DNA of 64,000 nucleotides from Spirodela intermedia. Lineage: Eukaryota > Streptophyta > Magnoliopsida > Alismatales > Araceae. Positions 1 to 11,400 of the stretch are shown here, in pieces (the first letter of the stretch is position 1; each line of letters begins with the position of its first letter). The notes below the pieces were generated by a model that did not search any database, was not told the origin of the DNA, and saw only the letters and a list, made by a program, of their open reading frames with translations. The position numbers and the translations under genes are program-made. The stretch is taken from contig LR746264.1 of the NCBI GenBank assembly GCA_902729315.2, forward strand, positions 4,861,878-4,925,877. Reading direction: 5' to 3'.

Positions 1-1007
1 TACTGTCATGGTATCAAACTACACTCGAAAACCAACATCATTACATCTCCAATACCCTAAAAAAGAAAATTAACAAATTTGACACCACGTATGATAGGAA
101 CATTGCATAGCTTGCTTGCAAGTATTCTGTAAAGATTGAACCAACCTATGATTCTATGGTAACAAGATTAAAAAAATTAATAATACTGTTTGAAACTCGA
201 AGGACATTGAGCCGAGAATGACTAAAAAGCCTTAGTTATTTGAATCCTAGATTTCCCGTAGCTTACATACATGAATATATCTGGGGGATATAATAAAACC
301 ATGAACCTTTCAACGTCATAAGCTACCTCTTTGAAGCTTGGCATTTCAACTCACTTAAGGTAACGAGAAGACAGTGAGGAGTAAAAAGGGATAATAGAAG
401 ATCAATGATGGCTCCCGGTGACATCACAGCTACTGCATCCAGCTGCTAACAATACCTTGTTATCCTACTATAAAATGGTTCTGCACCCGGAATAAATGGA
501 AACCTGATTCTGAGACTGGTTTTCTTCATCACTGGAATCAAGGCAAATCCTTTTCTACCCTCCCAATTCTTTCAATCATCTGTGACTTGGATCACCCAGT
601 CAAAACCAGTTTTAGCTGACCAGCACAAGACCAATCCATGGACTCGTCCAAATGTCATAAGCTTTTCATAGCCAGGAGTTAGTTTTCAGAGAAGATGGAG
701 TCATCTTGAATGACGATTGAATATCCTCCATCCTACGACCATGAAATTAATATGTGCTACCACAAATAAATGAGAGCTGTTGTGATTCAAATAGTACCCA
801 TTTCCTGAACTTTCGTTGAAATTAAATTTCAGCCTAACAACAGTAAAAAAACAATGTTAGACAGAATTTTTCTTTATTTTGGTCATATGATAGCGTATTT
901 TCTAGATGGATGCAAACATAAACCTTCAAGACTTGGAAAATCAAGATGCAGGACGCAGTAAAATAAAGACAAATAAAATTTATAGAATACACAAAAAAGA
1001 TTATCAC
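1..1007. other. Non-coding stretch at window edge
   Basis: I see no convincing coding sequence here. The reverse strand carries stops in all frames over most of it and matches no family I recognise. It could be the 3' part (intron or UTR) of the gene to which the possible minus-strand exon just above belongs, or plain intergenic DNA. Confidence 0.4.
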
Positions 1008-1176
1008 CTTCCACTGTATCATGGCAGCGCAGTGTAACATGGGCATCACGCTTTCTCCATTTAATAATAGATGGATCCTCCCAGGCTTTGTGAACTTCAC
1101 GTAATGGGCAAACGAGTTGTCCAACAAATGAGGTCAGAGCCATCTTACCACACAGCATGCTCCTTATCTCGGTTAG
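1008..1176 (-). CDS. Possible internal exon of an unidentified gene
   Basis: On the minus strand an open stretch of 56 codons is flanked by a plausible acceptor (TAGCAG before 1176) and a good donor (GGAAG/GTGATAA, donor GT at 1006-1007). The translation looks protein-like: it has a hydrophobic stretch followed by the charged run KAWEDPSIIKWRKRD and then LRCHDTVEG. I do not recognise the family. No neighbouring exon could be found on either side, so it may be one exon of a gene running off the left edge, a pseudogene fragment, or chance. No function is proposed. Confidence 0.28.
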
Positions 1177-1670
1177 CTGCTATGAGGTTTGGAATATTGG
1201 AAAAACCTGCATATGAGAAAACTCATACTTTTCAATTACCATGCGCATTTCAGAGACCCAAAACTTTAAAATTGAAATCATGTGCTTCGAGTGACTAAAG
1301 TAAATCATGTCAGACAACCATGTAAGGGCCATTTATCTCGGTTCACATGGCGCATTGGTGGTGAGCATTGCAACCACTAACCAGATAGGCCCTTTCACAG
1401 CAAGTTTTCAAACGGATTGTAGCCACTCATGGAAATGCAAAAAGTGTCGAAACCAATGTTTTCATACGTTAACTAATTGGATTCAAACCATTAATCCTAT
1501 TCGAACATATATTAAAGAAATGGCACAAATTCTTGGACAAAAACCATGATGAGAATCCTATCACTATTCCTACTCCTGCATGGAAGCAGAATAAAAGGTT
1601 ACAAGAAACATAGTCATACAATTCAAAATATTGACGAAGACACATCCGTCTGACCTCTCATTGCTCTCTA

Positions 1671-1708
1671 TGCATATTAATTAATATGGAATCAGTAATT
1701 AATATGCA
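1671..1708. repeat. AT-rich hairpin (13-bp perfect inverted repeat)
   Basis: TGCATATTAATTA at 1671-1683 is exactly the reverse complement of 1696-1708, leaving a 12-nt loop. It is very AT-rich and has no neighbouring feature. It could be a small foldback remnant or chance in AT-rich DNA. Confidence 0.5.
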
Positions 1709-3509
1709 TATTAATTATAACTTCATTGAACTGGGTTTCGCGACTATATTGCACGGAGGGATCTTTTTGGCATTGGAAAACAAAAAAGGGTTCGAAAAAT
1801 AGGAAATAAATACGAACCGCTAATAGTCCACATAAACACCATAACAGTCCAATCAGAAAATGAAAACCGCCATTAGCAAGGAGCTCTTGTCTTGACGTTT
1901 GAAGTTTCGTTCCAAAAGAAAAGAGCGTCTGAAAGAAAACAGTGTAATAACTCGAATGGATTCCCAACCTAGCCTATGAATGGCACGACCAAAACTAAAA
2001 AATTGGCAGAATGTTTATCGTAGTACAGAAATCCATCGAGCTAGGACGACATTTCACCAGTGAAAAAATTAATTCCACATTTCTGATAATAGAAGATAAA
2101 AATGTATACAATGAAGTCGATACACAGGAAATTCACAGAAGGGTGCCAGCCAAGAGTCGAGCGACGTGGCTGATATGCCGCGATGTCGTCCACAAGAGGG
2201 AGATATGTGGTTCACTTCGCACATGCAGACACAGAGATCCGAACAAGCTCACGTGGGCAAGTAGGCATCTAGACGCCCCAAACTACATCAATCCACGCAG
2301 AGAAGGAGAAGGGTAGGCATCAGAGAGAGGAAGACAGACGTACACAGAGAGGATGCGTCCGCCGGCCGAATCACGGATTCGTCGGCGTGGAGAGAAGCAT
2401 TTGCTGGTAGTAGATGCGGGGTGGAAGATGGACGCGGAGGGCCGTCGTCTGTGTCGGTGGAAGCCTCCAGCCGTTAGCCGTTTGCCCCTCTCATCTTAGG
2501 CCAGCCCGTGGGCTATGCGGATGGGCTTCTCCAGCAAACAATATTAGATAACCCGGGAACGGAAGTCAATCTGGCCCATTGGAGTATTTTACAGGGCCAT
2601 TTCAGAAAGACCCATCTAGCCGAACAAGGTAAGGTTGGGTCACCAGTCTGCCCCATTGGATAACCAGACTATCCGTTTCTGCAATGTACCCGACACGACT
2701 TCAGCGGCAAATTCCGACCGCCGCCCTGTCGATCAGCCGCCGTCTGAGCCCAGCCCTCCCCCCATTGGATTTCCCACCGGAGTTGGTCCGGCCATGTGGA
2801 GCTGGAAAGAAGAGGGAGTTAAAAGAAACGAAGAAAGAACTTGGAGACCGGAGAGTCCGCGAGCCCGCATCTTCCTCACCGCCGCCGTTTACGTGCGCAC
2901 TGAGTCCCGGGGACGGGCAAGCACTTCCCGTCCTGCCGGAGACCCAGACGGGAGGAGAAATCGCCGCTGGTAACCCCCCAGCGGACGCTCCACAGGAAGA
3001 TCTCTGTTCAAGGGTTCCCTTGTCCGGCGAACCCGTCTTCCGCCTCGGGCCTCGCCCTCCGCATGGGTCCATCGCCGTGCCCCGCCCCTCCCCATCTGCT
3101 TTTCTCCTCCCCCCAAACACCCGTGACGTTCGCGCACTCAAATCTCCGTCCAACCTATCGCGAAAGCCCATATCTTGGATTCGGAGACCATCATATCGAT
3201 GGATTCCTCCCCATCTTGTCCAGCACTCACTCTCAAGTAGGCGATTGTTGCCAGGAGATGAACGCACTCAGAGAGGAGACAGATGTGGAAATCTTCAACG
3301 TGTCCGGACGTGAATCCGTAATCGCATCAAAATCAAACCGACCAGAGATGGCCGTTCCAGTATATACAGGTCTGTTCTCCGGGATTCCCGCGGCTTCGGA
3401 GTTGCGAGAGGGGAAGGGGGGGGGGTTGGGGGAGACGTGTGAAGGAGCTTCCTATCTAAGAATGACGATCATATACTACTCACTATAAGAGAAGGAGATC
3501 AGATCAGAG
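1709..3509. other. Spacer without a supported gene
   Basis: Between the possible exon and the 3' end of the response regulator there is no gene I can support. From about 2300 to 3450 the sequence is GC-rich and open in several overlapping frames on both strands at once, which is what GC-rich non-coding DNA gives. None of the translations shows a domain or conserved motif. Part of it may be promoter or leader of a gene to the left. Confidence 0.4.
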
Positions 3510-4753
3510 TCAGGCTGTTACTGTGAATCTCGGCCTCGTCCGCTCTGGTGAGAGCGAGCTCTCCGGTGGGACTCCGTCGCTGGCGGCCTTTCTTTTATTA
3601 CCGCTGCTGCCGTGACTGTGCGCCGTGGCGACGGCGATGGCGGGGCTGTCGCTGCAGCTGCTCTGTGGATGCTGTGCCCCCCCCGCCACGGGTGCTGGCG
3701 GTGGGGGCTCCTCTGTGGGCTTGCCCTTCATCATGTGGGGGGCGAGTCGCTCTACGTCGGATAGCTGCATCGGCTTCAGGAAGAACTCCTCGGCGCCCTC
3801 TTCCAAACACCTGCGGCCCAGAGCCATTCACATCTCAGGACAGTGATCTTGCTTGCGACTCAGTTCAGAGAAGATCTCAAACATTAACTAAAAAGGGAGT
3901 ATGATTTCGGGGTGTTTCAGAAATGGTTTCAAGATTTTCTCTACTCCATTGATGAATAATCATTATCATAATTCAGCGGGGGAAGAAGAACGGTGAGAGT
4001 GTGTAAGAAGAAGTGCTTCTTGGTCGCTCACCTTGAGATTCTGGAAGGCACATTCTCAGAGGACATGATCACGACGGGGATGTCCTTCAGGGGTGAAGTC
4101 TCCTGATTCAACAACGGAAGGGTTTCCTTAATTCTCCAGGAAAACGATGGCGGAGATGGAATACGAAATTAGAGATCATCGCAGCAATCCATAGCTCTGA
4201 GAAATAAGTACCTTAATTTTCTTAAGCAGATCGTAACCAGTCATTCCCGGCATGCAGTAATCCGTAATCACCATGTTCACCTCAATTTCCTGGCAGTGAC
4301 GAAGAACAAGATGGTGGAAACAGGATCAAGATTAGAATTGGGCTTCAAAGATTTGAACCTCTGATATGGACAAGGGATGATACGAAGCAAGCTCCAATCG
4401 GAGAACATGGATCGATCGATTACCTGATGGTAGAGCGACCCCGTGGGGGAGACGTCGCGCTCGTCGTGTAGTCCTAGAAACTCCAGAGCCTTGCTTCCAG
4501 AATCTACAGTGGTAACTGGAACACAGGAAACCCACAGTCAGATTAAAAAGGAGAAATCGAACGGAATTAGGAGGAAAAAGAGAGAAGTCTCGCATCTCCT
4601 CTGGTTCCTCTCACTCCACCCTATTCATCGCCATCAATCCCGAGGCTCACCTTGGTAGGAAGAGTTTCTGAGGAGTCTCTCGATCAGCTTCCTATCAATG
4701 ACGCTGTCATCGACAGCCAGAACGTGGAATTTCGCCTCGGCAGCAATTGCCAT
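3510..4753 (-). CDS. Type-A two-component response regulator (ARR/ORR family)
   Basis: This is a cytokinin-signalling response regulator that accepts phosphate from histidine phosphotransfer proteins and dampens the response in nucleus and cytoplasm. Exons in coding order are 4753-4651, 4515-4424, 4289-4212, 4102-4032 and 3810-3510, giving 214 residues. All receiver-domain landmarks are present: the acidic pair D15-D16 in [12 protein letters not shown], phosphoacceptor D75 in [15 protein letters not shown]105/S106 in VVIMSSEN, and K127 in FFLKPMQ. The tail after residue 140 is short, Pro/Ser-rich and ends in basic and Ser/Pro motifs; there is no GARP/Myb DNA-binding domain, which marks it as type A. 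The five-exon structure and the [11 protein letters not shown] signature resemble the ARR8/9 and rice ORR9/10 subgroup. The ATG at 4753 begins the conserved N-terminus ([16 protein letters not shown]). Confidence 0.94.
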
Positions 4754-4912
4754 GGCCCCTCCCGGAGCAATCTAGGTAACAGGAGAGAGAGAGAAAGAGC
4801 GGCGAACGAGAACGAATGGGATGGACTGAGAATGGCGGAGGGGAATCAAGCAGCTTCCGTCCTCTCTTCTCTGGCTTTCTTCTTTCCTTACCAGCAGGCG
4901 AGAGAAGAAGAT

Positions 4913-4940
4913 GCCGGGGGGGGAGGGGGGGAGGGGGGGA
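4913..4940. repeat. G-rich tract upstream of the response regulator
   Basis: A run of about 28 bases is almost all G with three single A interruptions. It lies 160-190 bp upstream of the response regulator start, within its probable 5' leader or core promoter. Read on the gene's own strand it is a C-rich tract. The G-rich strand has enough G-runs to form a G-quadruplex in principle; whether it does is unknown. Confidence 0.6.
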
Positions 4941-5080
4941 GGGATTGGAGCTCAGGAGAGGTGGGGGTTGTTAATGGACGGCGGGTGAGGAGCAGGAATA
5001 GACGAGGAGCCAACCGGGTGGAGAGGAGGGAAGAAGTACAACCCCACCACCAACTATAAAATCCCACGACTAGGAAAGCA

Positions 5081-5108
5081 AGATCCGCCCAGATTTCCCC
5101 CAAATCTT
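5081..5108 (-). promoter_or_regulatory. Cluster of putative type-B ARR binding cores
   Basis: AGATCC (5081), AGATTT (5091) and the reverse-strand AGATTT (within 5102-5108) fall within 28 bp, about 330-355 bp upstream of the type-A response regulator ATG. Type-B ARRs are known to bind AGAT(T/C) cores and to induce type-A genes rapidly on cytokinin. The core is short, so the cluster and its location carry the argument rather than any single site. Confidence 0.35.
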
Positions 5109-7363
5109 CGCCTTCCCCCCACCCCGGCACCAATGATTTCCCTGCAACACCTCTCTCTCTCTCTCTCTCGTTCTCTTACCTTTCTCTATCTCGCAATCCA
5201 ACTGTCACCCTTTCTGGGTTGGACTCGGTTTGGTAGTCTGCGGGGGCTGCATAAATTTCTCTCCGTACCCTATTCAAATCCGAATTAATATATTTTGTTG
5301 TGTACATACGCGGACAAGGAGGAGTTTGTCGCCACGTGGGGACGACGCCAACGTAGCAGAGGAGACCGACAACGGACGGTGGGCTCCTCCCGATCCCAGG
5401 AAAGATCCAGTGACGTCACTTGCGGGGCCCACCCATCCATCGGTCCTTACATGCCGCTCCTGCTCCCATCAACTCCATTGGCGCGCTCGGGGATTTTCCG
5501 ACGGTGATTCGGAGGCCGCTCTTGAAGGATCACGTGATGTGGGGGAGCGCTTACCCATTTCACGTGGGCGATCCTCTCCGGATTAAGGAAGCGGATCCTG
5601 TCGCGGCCGATCGGGCCTCTTTACGCCGGCATGCACGATGAAAAGAGACGCGTGGCCTTTAATCGACGGCAGCCGCCCCCCCCCTCGCACAGCGCAACTG
5701 CCCGAGAAGAAGATGTTGTCCGCTTCACCAGCGATCAACGGATCTCCGCCGTTGGACTGGTGTCTCCGCTTCCCAAGTCCGCCATCTTACTACGCTCAAG
5801 AAATATCGCAATCGCCGAATCGGTCCGAGTATCCACAATATATGCTCGTATCTCGGTGGGGCCCGGCAGGAAATCTCTACCCTTCGCGCCTTTTCTGGGT
5901 CAACGAAAAAGCAGGGGCCGGGCATTCTCAGGCAAACGATTAAGAAGAGGACTAGTTACGTAACGGGCCTTACCCAATGGGAGAAGACCATCAGGCAAGA
6001 CAACCGTAAGATCGATGGAAATCTCCACCTCGAACCGTTGGAGATCACGCCACCGTCCGACGAGGTCAACTCCGACGATGTCAATTCTCTTTGCATGGGG
6101 TGGCTCCGTAGGCCACGTGAGAACACGTGATGTAAGGTGAATTCGAGACGCAGGCAGGCAGGCGCGGTTGGTTACTGTGTGTGATTTCGAATTCTCGACG
6201 TGCGCACGGGTGCGCACGCGTGTGCACTGACAGTCTTCAACCATGAAAATCCGAGAATAACCCGGGAAATCAGCTGCAGCTGCAGCTGCTCCTCCTCGTG
6301 GGTCTGCCGGCAGGGCCCACGGGATGAAGACGGAGGAAGCTGCTGTCTGGTTGGGGAGGCGGAGTGGAGATCTTCCGAAACTTTGTGGTGGCTTCTCTCG
6401 ATGACGACGGAGGAGGATTCCCCGGCCCCGCCGAGGCCTTTTGTCCCCGTCCCATCATCCCATCCATCTACTTACTGCCTTGCCTGCCCGTTCATGACGG
6501 CAAGCAGGCGCGGCGACGAAGGTCCGAGGACCGGACAAGAGGAGGGCAGCGAGCCCCACCACGGCACGAACAATGGCGAATCAATGCCCCCCCCCGGAGC
6601 AGGGAGCAGGAAAAACGAAGATGGCGAGAAAGAAACGGAGGAGAGACGACGCGGAGCTGCTGCGGCTGGCTCGTGCCAGTAGCCCCCGGTTTGGAAGAGG
6701 AGGGGACCCCACTCGCCCGACATCCTCGAATACTAGCAGCTGGGGATCGCCTGTTACCGTCGCCGGGATTTCGGTCTTCCCTCAGAATCCACAAGGGCCC
6801 CCCAGCTCTGAACATCTCGCTATCTCTCTCTCTCTTTCTCTCTCATCCAGTGAGAGGATGTGGGGATGAATAAGTTGAACAGGTAAGCTCCGTGGCGAAG
6901 AGACGGTCTTCTTTGTCTAGAAGGATTAGGAGGTCTTCATTCACGGGTGAGCAGGGGAAGGAGGGTTGTGAAGCAAGCCGTGGGCGGACCCGGCGCCATC
7001 AGTGGGTGGGGCCGCCCCTGGCGCCGCCCTTACGAGAAGAAAGTAGCGAGCACATGGCCTGCTCTCTGTCTGGATTTCATCGAACCTGACTGCCGGCTGC
7101 TGGGCCGCCCCTGGTTTTGACTGCCGCAGGGCGAGAACTGAGACCAAGAGAGGAATGAATACTGCACATGGCGGGTGGGGGGCCGCGGGGTCGTCCTCCA
7201 GATCCTGTTCCCCGTCTGCTGCGCCTGAGCCCGGATGAGTTCGATGGTGGTTCAGAAAGGTAACAACGAGGCCAGCCGATGATGGTCTAAACAGTATCCA
7301 AGATATGGCCGCTCAGATCAGATGAAGATGAAGATGAACATTAGATCTCTCCTCCCCTCCCCT

Positions 7364-7366
<3 letters not shown>

Positions 7367-7426
<60 letters not shown>
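7367..7426. repeat. (CT)30 microsatellite
   Basis: Sixty bases of uninterrupted CT dinucleotide are visible directly, preceded by an imperfect CCCCT repeat from about 7350. It is the longest simple repeat in the window. Confidence 0.95.
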
Positions 7427-7432
<6 letters not shown>

Positions 7433-8033
7433 TTCGATGTGGGTCCGCCCGAGATCCTAGGGGAGGATTACTGCGAGTCAAGTCTGGTGATTGAATGAAA
7501 CGGGCAGGACATTAATGGGTGTTGATGGGTCATCTCCACTCGAATAAATGGCAGAAAAATATATCTGTAAGCTCCCTGCACAAATTATCATCCATAAGGA
7601 TGTCGATCGACCTTTACTGAAGGGCTTTCACTGTGGGGGCAGCCTTTGGCCAGCACCCGTTTTGCGACGAAGATCAGACCCCTTAGAAGCCCACGCAGAG
7701 GATCGATCACGCAGGTAAGACGCGACGCAGCTCCATAGAAAAATGGCTACGTGGTTTATTTTCACGTAAAAATTATTAACCCAGTGGATGATAAATTATT
7801 TTTATTTATTTTATTCACACATAAACTCCTACCAAATGATAAACGGAAGATAATGACAAGCCTCGGTGGATTCGCAGAGATCAAGTTCCTCGTGGATTCT
7901 CTCTCCCTCTCTTGCTGCGATTTGAGGCCCATGGAGGCCCACAATTAGCCCAAAGTCATCATAGCATCTGGTCCGTCAGATTGGTGAACTTCCGGGGTTT
8001 TCATGGGATCACCGTCAAAGGAGTGCACTTCCA

Positions 8034-8064
8034 TTTCGCGCCAACATCTGCCTATTTTCCCGCC
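8034..8064 (+). promoter_or_regulatory. Pair of E2F-like sites upstream of primase
   Basis: TTTCGCGCC (8034-8042) and TTTTCCCGCC (8055-8064) both match the E2F consensus TTTSSCGC, in the same orientation and 13 bp apart. They lie about 365-395 bp upstream of the primase ATG, just before a CT-rich leader. E2F factors are known to switch on plant DNA replication genes at G1/S, so these are plausible S-phase control elements for this gene. Function is inferred from sequence and position only. Confidence 0.6.
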
Positions 8065-8427
8065 TCTCTGTCTCTCTCTCTCTCTCAGAGCCCTCGGTGT
8101 GAATCTGCAGAGCCAAGGATCGCCGTCTCTTGGTGTTCGCTGAAGATTTCTCAATTTGGTTTTCTCAGATATCCACGGTTTCCTCCCTGCCAGCGGTGGC
8201 GGGGGGACGCGGCACTGTCCGGTCGGTAACGGCGGCGGGAGTAGCTCTACCTGGAGATAGGTTGAAGGTGCCAAGCCAAAAGGATTCCTTTTCCCTCATC
8301 GCCGGGGGAATCCCCGGATTTCACTGTTTTTCTTCTCTCGTTTGCTTCAGTTGTCATTACCCAGGGTTTCGACGTTCGTTTCAGGGTGCATTCTGCTGCG
8401 AACTGTGAATTTCTCAGTTCGTAGAAA

Positions 8428-11400
8428 ATGACGAGGGAGGATGACATGAACGAAACAGCTGAAATGGAGATAGATGTGTGCCCACCGGAGCAGCGGCAGC
8501 CCAACATGTCAATTGAAGGGTTTCATGCTGACTATCTCAAGGTTTTCTATGGTATTATTCGCGTCGCCGACAAAGTATACACTTCGTTTCTTTCGATTCG
8601 GCACACCTCATCAACCGAAATCCGGTGTCTCATGTTGTGAATAGCATTTAGAAATCATCACCGATGATATTAGTGATTTCCGGATTGCTGGTTGACAGTC
8701 TTACCTTCCTCCGAGATATCCGCAATACACGTACTTGGTGATGTGGATTGTGCTTATGACACTCGCTTCATTGGCAATGACACATTTAAATCAGCTGTAC
8801 TTGGACATCAACTGCTTTCTCAGTCTTAACATATTCTGTTTCCTTTGACGCCAGCATCAAAACTGTACTGATTTGAGGGAGGGAGAAGTGAGCTTTAGTG
8901 ACAAGAAAAGGTCATAAATAGGTCGCGGAAATTTCCAAGCGTTCATTTCTTATTTAGCTTATGATATAGACATGAAAACATATCTGTAGTGAAAGAATAT
9001 AAGAGAATTGGCCATTTCTTCATGATCTAGACACTCTGAAATCTAAAAAGAAGATCATCCACAGCAGCTATTATTTATGTTGATGTCTTGTGATCAACAT
9101 TTTGTGCTTCCCTCAAAGAAGAATCTGTTCCAGATTATTCAAGAATATGGAATTAATATCCCCCCTTAAGAACACTACAAAATATTAGATAAAGCGTCGC
9201 CCTTTGGCTTTCCCGAGGTAGATGATGTTCAATTCGCTGTATAGTAGCCAAGTGGTTCTGAGGAAGATTCTGGTGCAAACTGAATGGTGCCAACTGCATC
9301 ACCTCTCGCCCACTGCTACCTCCTGCTTCCCAGGATGCTCTGCTTGTTCGCCTCCCATTCATCAGCTCAGTGCAGTGCAGGCCTTCCAGTTTTTCGCTCC
9401 GGTTCTGGGCCTAATGCTGGATCAAACCGGCAGTCATTCAATACAAGAGGATTAGCCGATTCTTGGCAAGTTCTGTTGTATTTTTTCTCTTTTCAATGCT
9501 AGGTGATGTTGATCTTCCACTTTTGAAATCTGATGAGCTACAATCAACTCGGATCTTTGTCCTCTACTTTTCGCCTCAATCAAATTTATATCCTTATAAT
9601 CTTTTCAGAGAACGCACAGTACATGCATGCCCACTCCAAAACTTGATGCTGAAAGCATCTTTTCTCCATTGATTTGTAAAGTTCAATTAAATTCCTAAAG
9701 CTTTTGTACATCTACATTCAGAAAACAAATGGGGTTGCAGAATCCATGGTGGAACATTAGGAACGTAATCTGTTTCTTACTGTGAATGGACAACTTGTCT
9801 CTTTTCACTGTTTAGATCAGCTGTAATGCTGTCGATTTTGTAACCTTGGTTATCAAGGGATATGGTCTGGATATTTAATGCCTACCATGGTCTGGGATAT
9901 TGAATGCTGATCATGCATCATGCTGCTCACTATATCAGATGTCGGTTAGAAATAAGTGACTGAGATTAGATAATCTATAAATTTAAATAGATGTCAGGCT
10001 AGGCATTTGAGTGTCGTTTTAAAAATGACTTGATAACTAAGAGTTATCCTTTTGCATCCCTGTTTTCGGGAGAGCTAGTGAACCCCCTCTCTGGAATTGA
10101 ATACATACTTTAGATACAGTCCATCTGTGACGACAAATCAACTATCTACAAGGATCAAGAGAAAGAACATGGTACGGAAAAGAATTTTAGCTTTTCTTTA
10201 TGCTAACGTTTGTCTGATCCTCTTGATCAGGGCACTGTGGTTTTGTTCTTGATGAATCTTCACTCGTCTTAATTATTTATTTGAACTTTCATGGTTGAAA
10301 TAGAGTCAGATATCAAGTGGGTATATTTGCTTTTGTTTGTATGACCTTGAAAGCTGTATTATTAGAAATTGGCGAGGAAATCATTACTGCAGTATTACTT
10401 GAAATGTAGTACTGTACCTATATGTATATATATATATTAAAATGGTGCGCTTTTCTTAGGCCACTTTGCTTATTCTGTTGACATATCAGGTATCTTCACA
10501 GTCTAAGAAAAAAGTTCAAGTTTGGGTTCATGATCCTCGTAGACAATCTTTTTTATTGGCTTTTGTTTGTGTGGAATGTTTCCTCTGGTGCATCTTGGCA
10601 TTCGGTAACACGGAATCGAAGCCTTTCGTAGTTGTTTTGTTTGGTGCTTATAATCACTGTCTACATTTTGGTGATTCCCGCATTATCATGTCTTGTCCAT
10701 TGGGTATGACCTCTATTTGAGCTGAGCAGCAGTCCTTTTTTGGCAGGCAAGCTGTTTCCACATGCTGACATTTTCAAGTGGATGTCATATGGAAATGGTA
10801 CTCTGCTTTGACTCATTGTTTTCCATTTCTCGTTTCCTTAGCATCTCGACTCTTTTTTTTTTTTTCAACATGCTTATGACATTTATTTTCAGATGGGAAG
10901 CATCCAGCGTGTGATCAATCTTACTTTGGCCGGAGAGAATTTTCCTTCACTCTAGATAATGACATATATATACGTTTTCAGTCCTTCAGTAATGCAACAG
11001 AGATGGAGAATGCTATTAAAGAGAAATGTCCTTTCAAGATTGACCTTGGTGCTGTTTACAGTGTAGATGTACGATGCACACTTTTTTGAAGCGTATGCTA
11101 TTTCACATCGCACTTTATTTTTCTTCTAATCCCGTTTCGAATGCTTCTGTCTGTCTCTTGATACACACATACAACAGCCTCCAAAACGTCACGCTTACGC
11201 AGGGAATAATGTCTTCACACCTGTTGAACGGGAACTCGTTTTTGATATAGTAAGTTTTCAAGTTAGACCACTATGAAGCATTGCTAAGACCACTGTACGG
11301 TTTGGCAGATGATGTGATGGGCTTTCTGCAGGATATGTCAGATTATGATGACGTTCGTCACTGCTGTTCTGGGGCTGATGTTTGCTCAGACTGCTGGCCT

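Larger units (their letters stand above)
4941..8033. other. GC-rich, microsatellite-rich spacer between divergent genes
   Basis: About 3 kb separates the minus-strand response regulator from the plus-strand primase gene. It contains (CT)n tracts near 5150-5169 and 6815-6845, a 60-bp (CT)n at 7367-7426, and GC-rich blocks around 5300-7200. Many overlapping open frames occur on both strands, especially 5600-7100, but their translations are low-complexity, show no domains and overlap each other, so I do not call genes. The response regulator's promoter should lie in the first kilobase. Confidence 0.45.

Noticed and set aside
2684-3313. Overlapping open frames on both strands (up to 209 codons)
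   Set aside because: All frames are open together because of high GC content; translations are Pro/Arg/Ser-rich without motifs and no splice context was found.
5600-7150. Many GC-rich open frames of 65-169 codons
   Set aside because: They overlap each other on both strands and are low-complexity; the interval behaves as promoter/spacer DNA.
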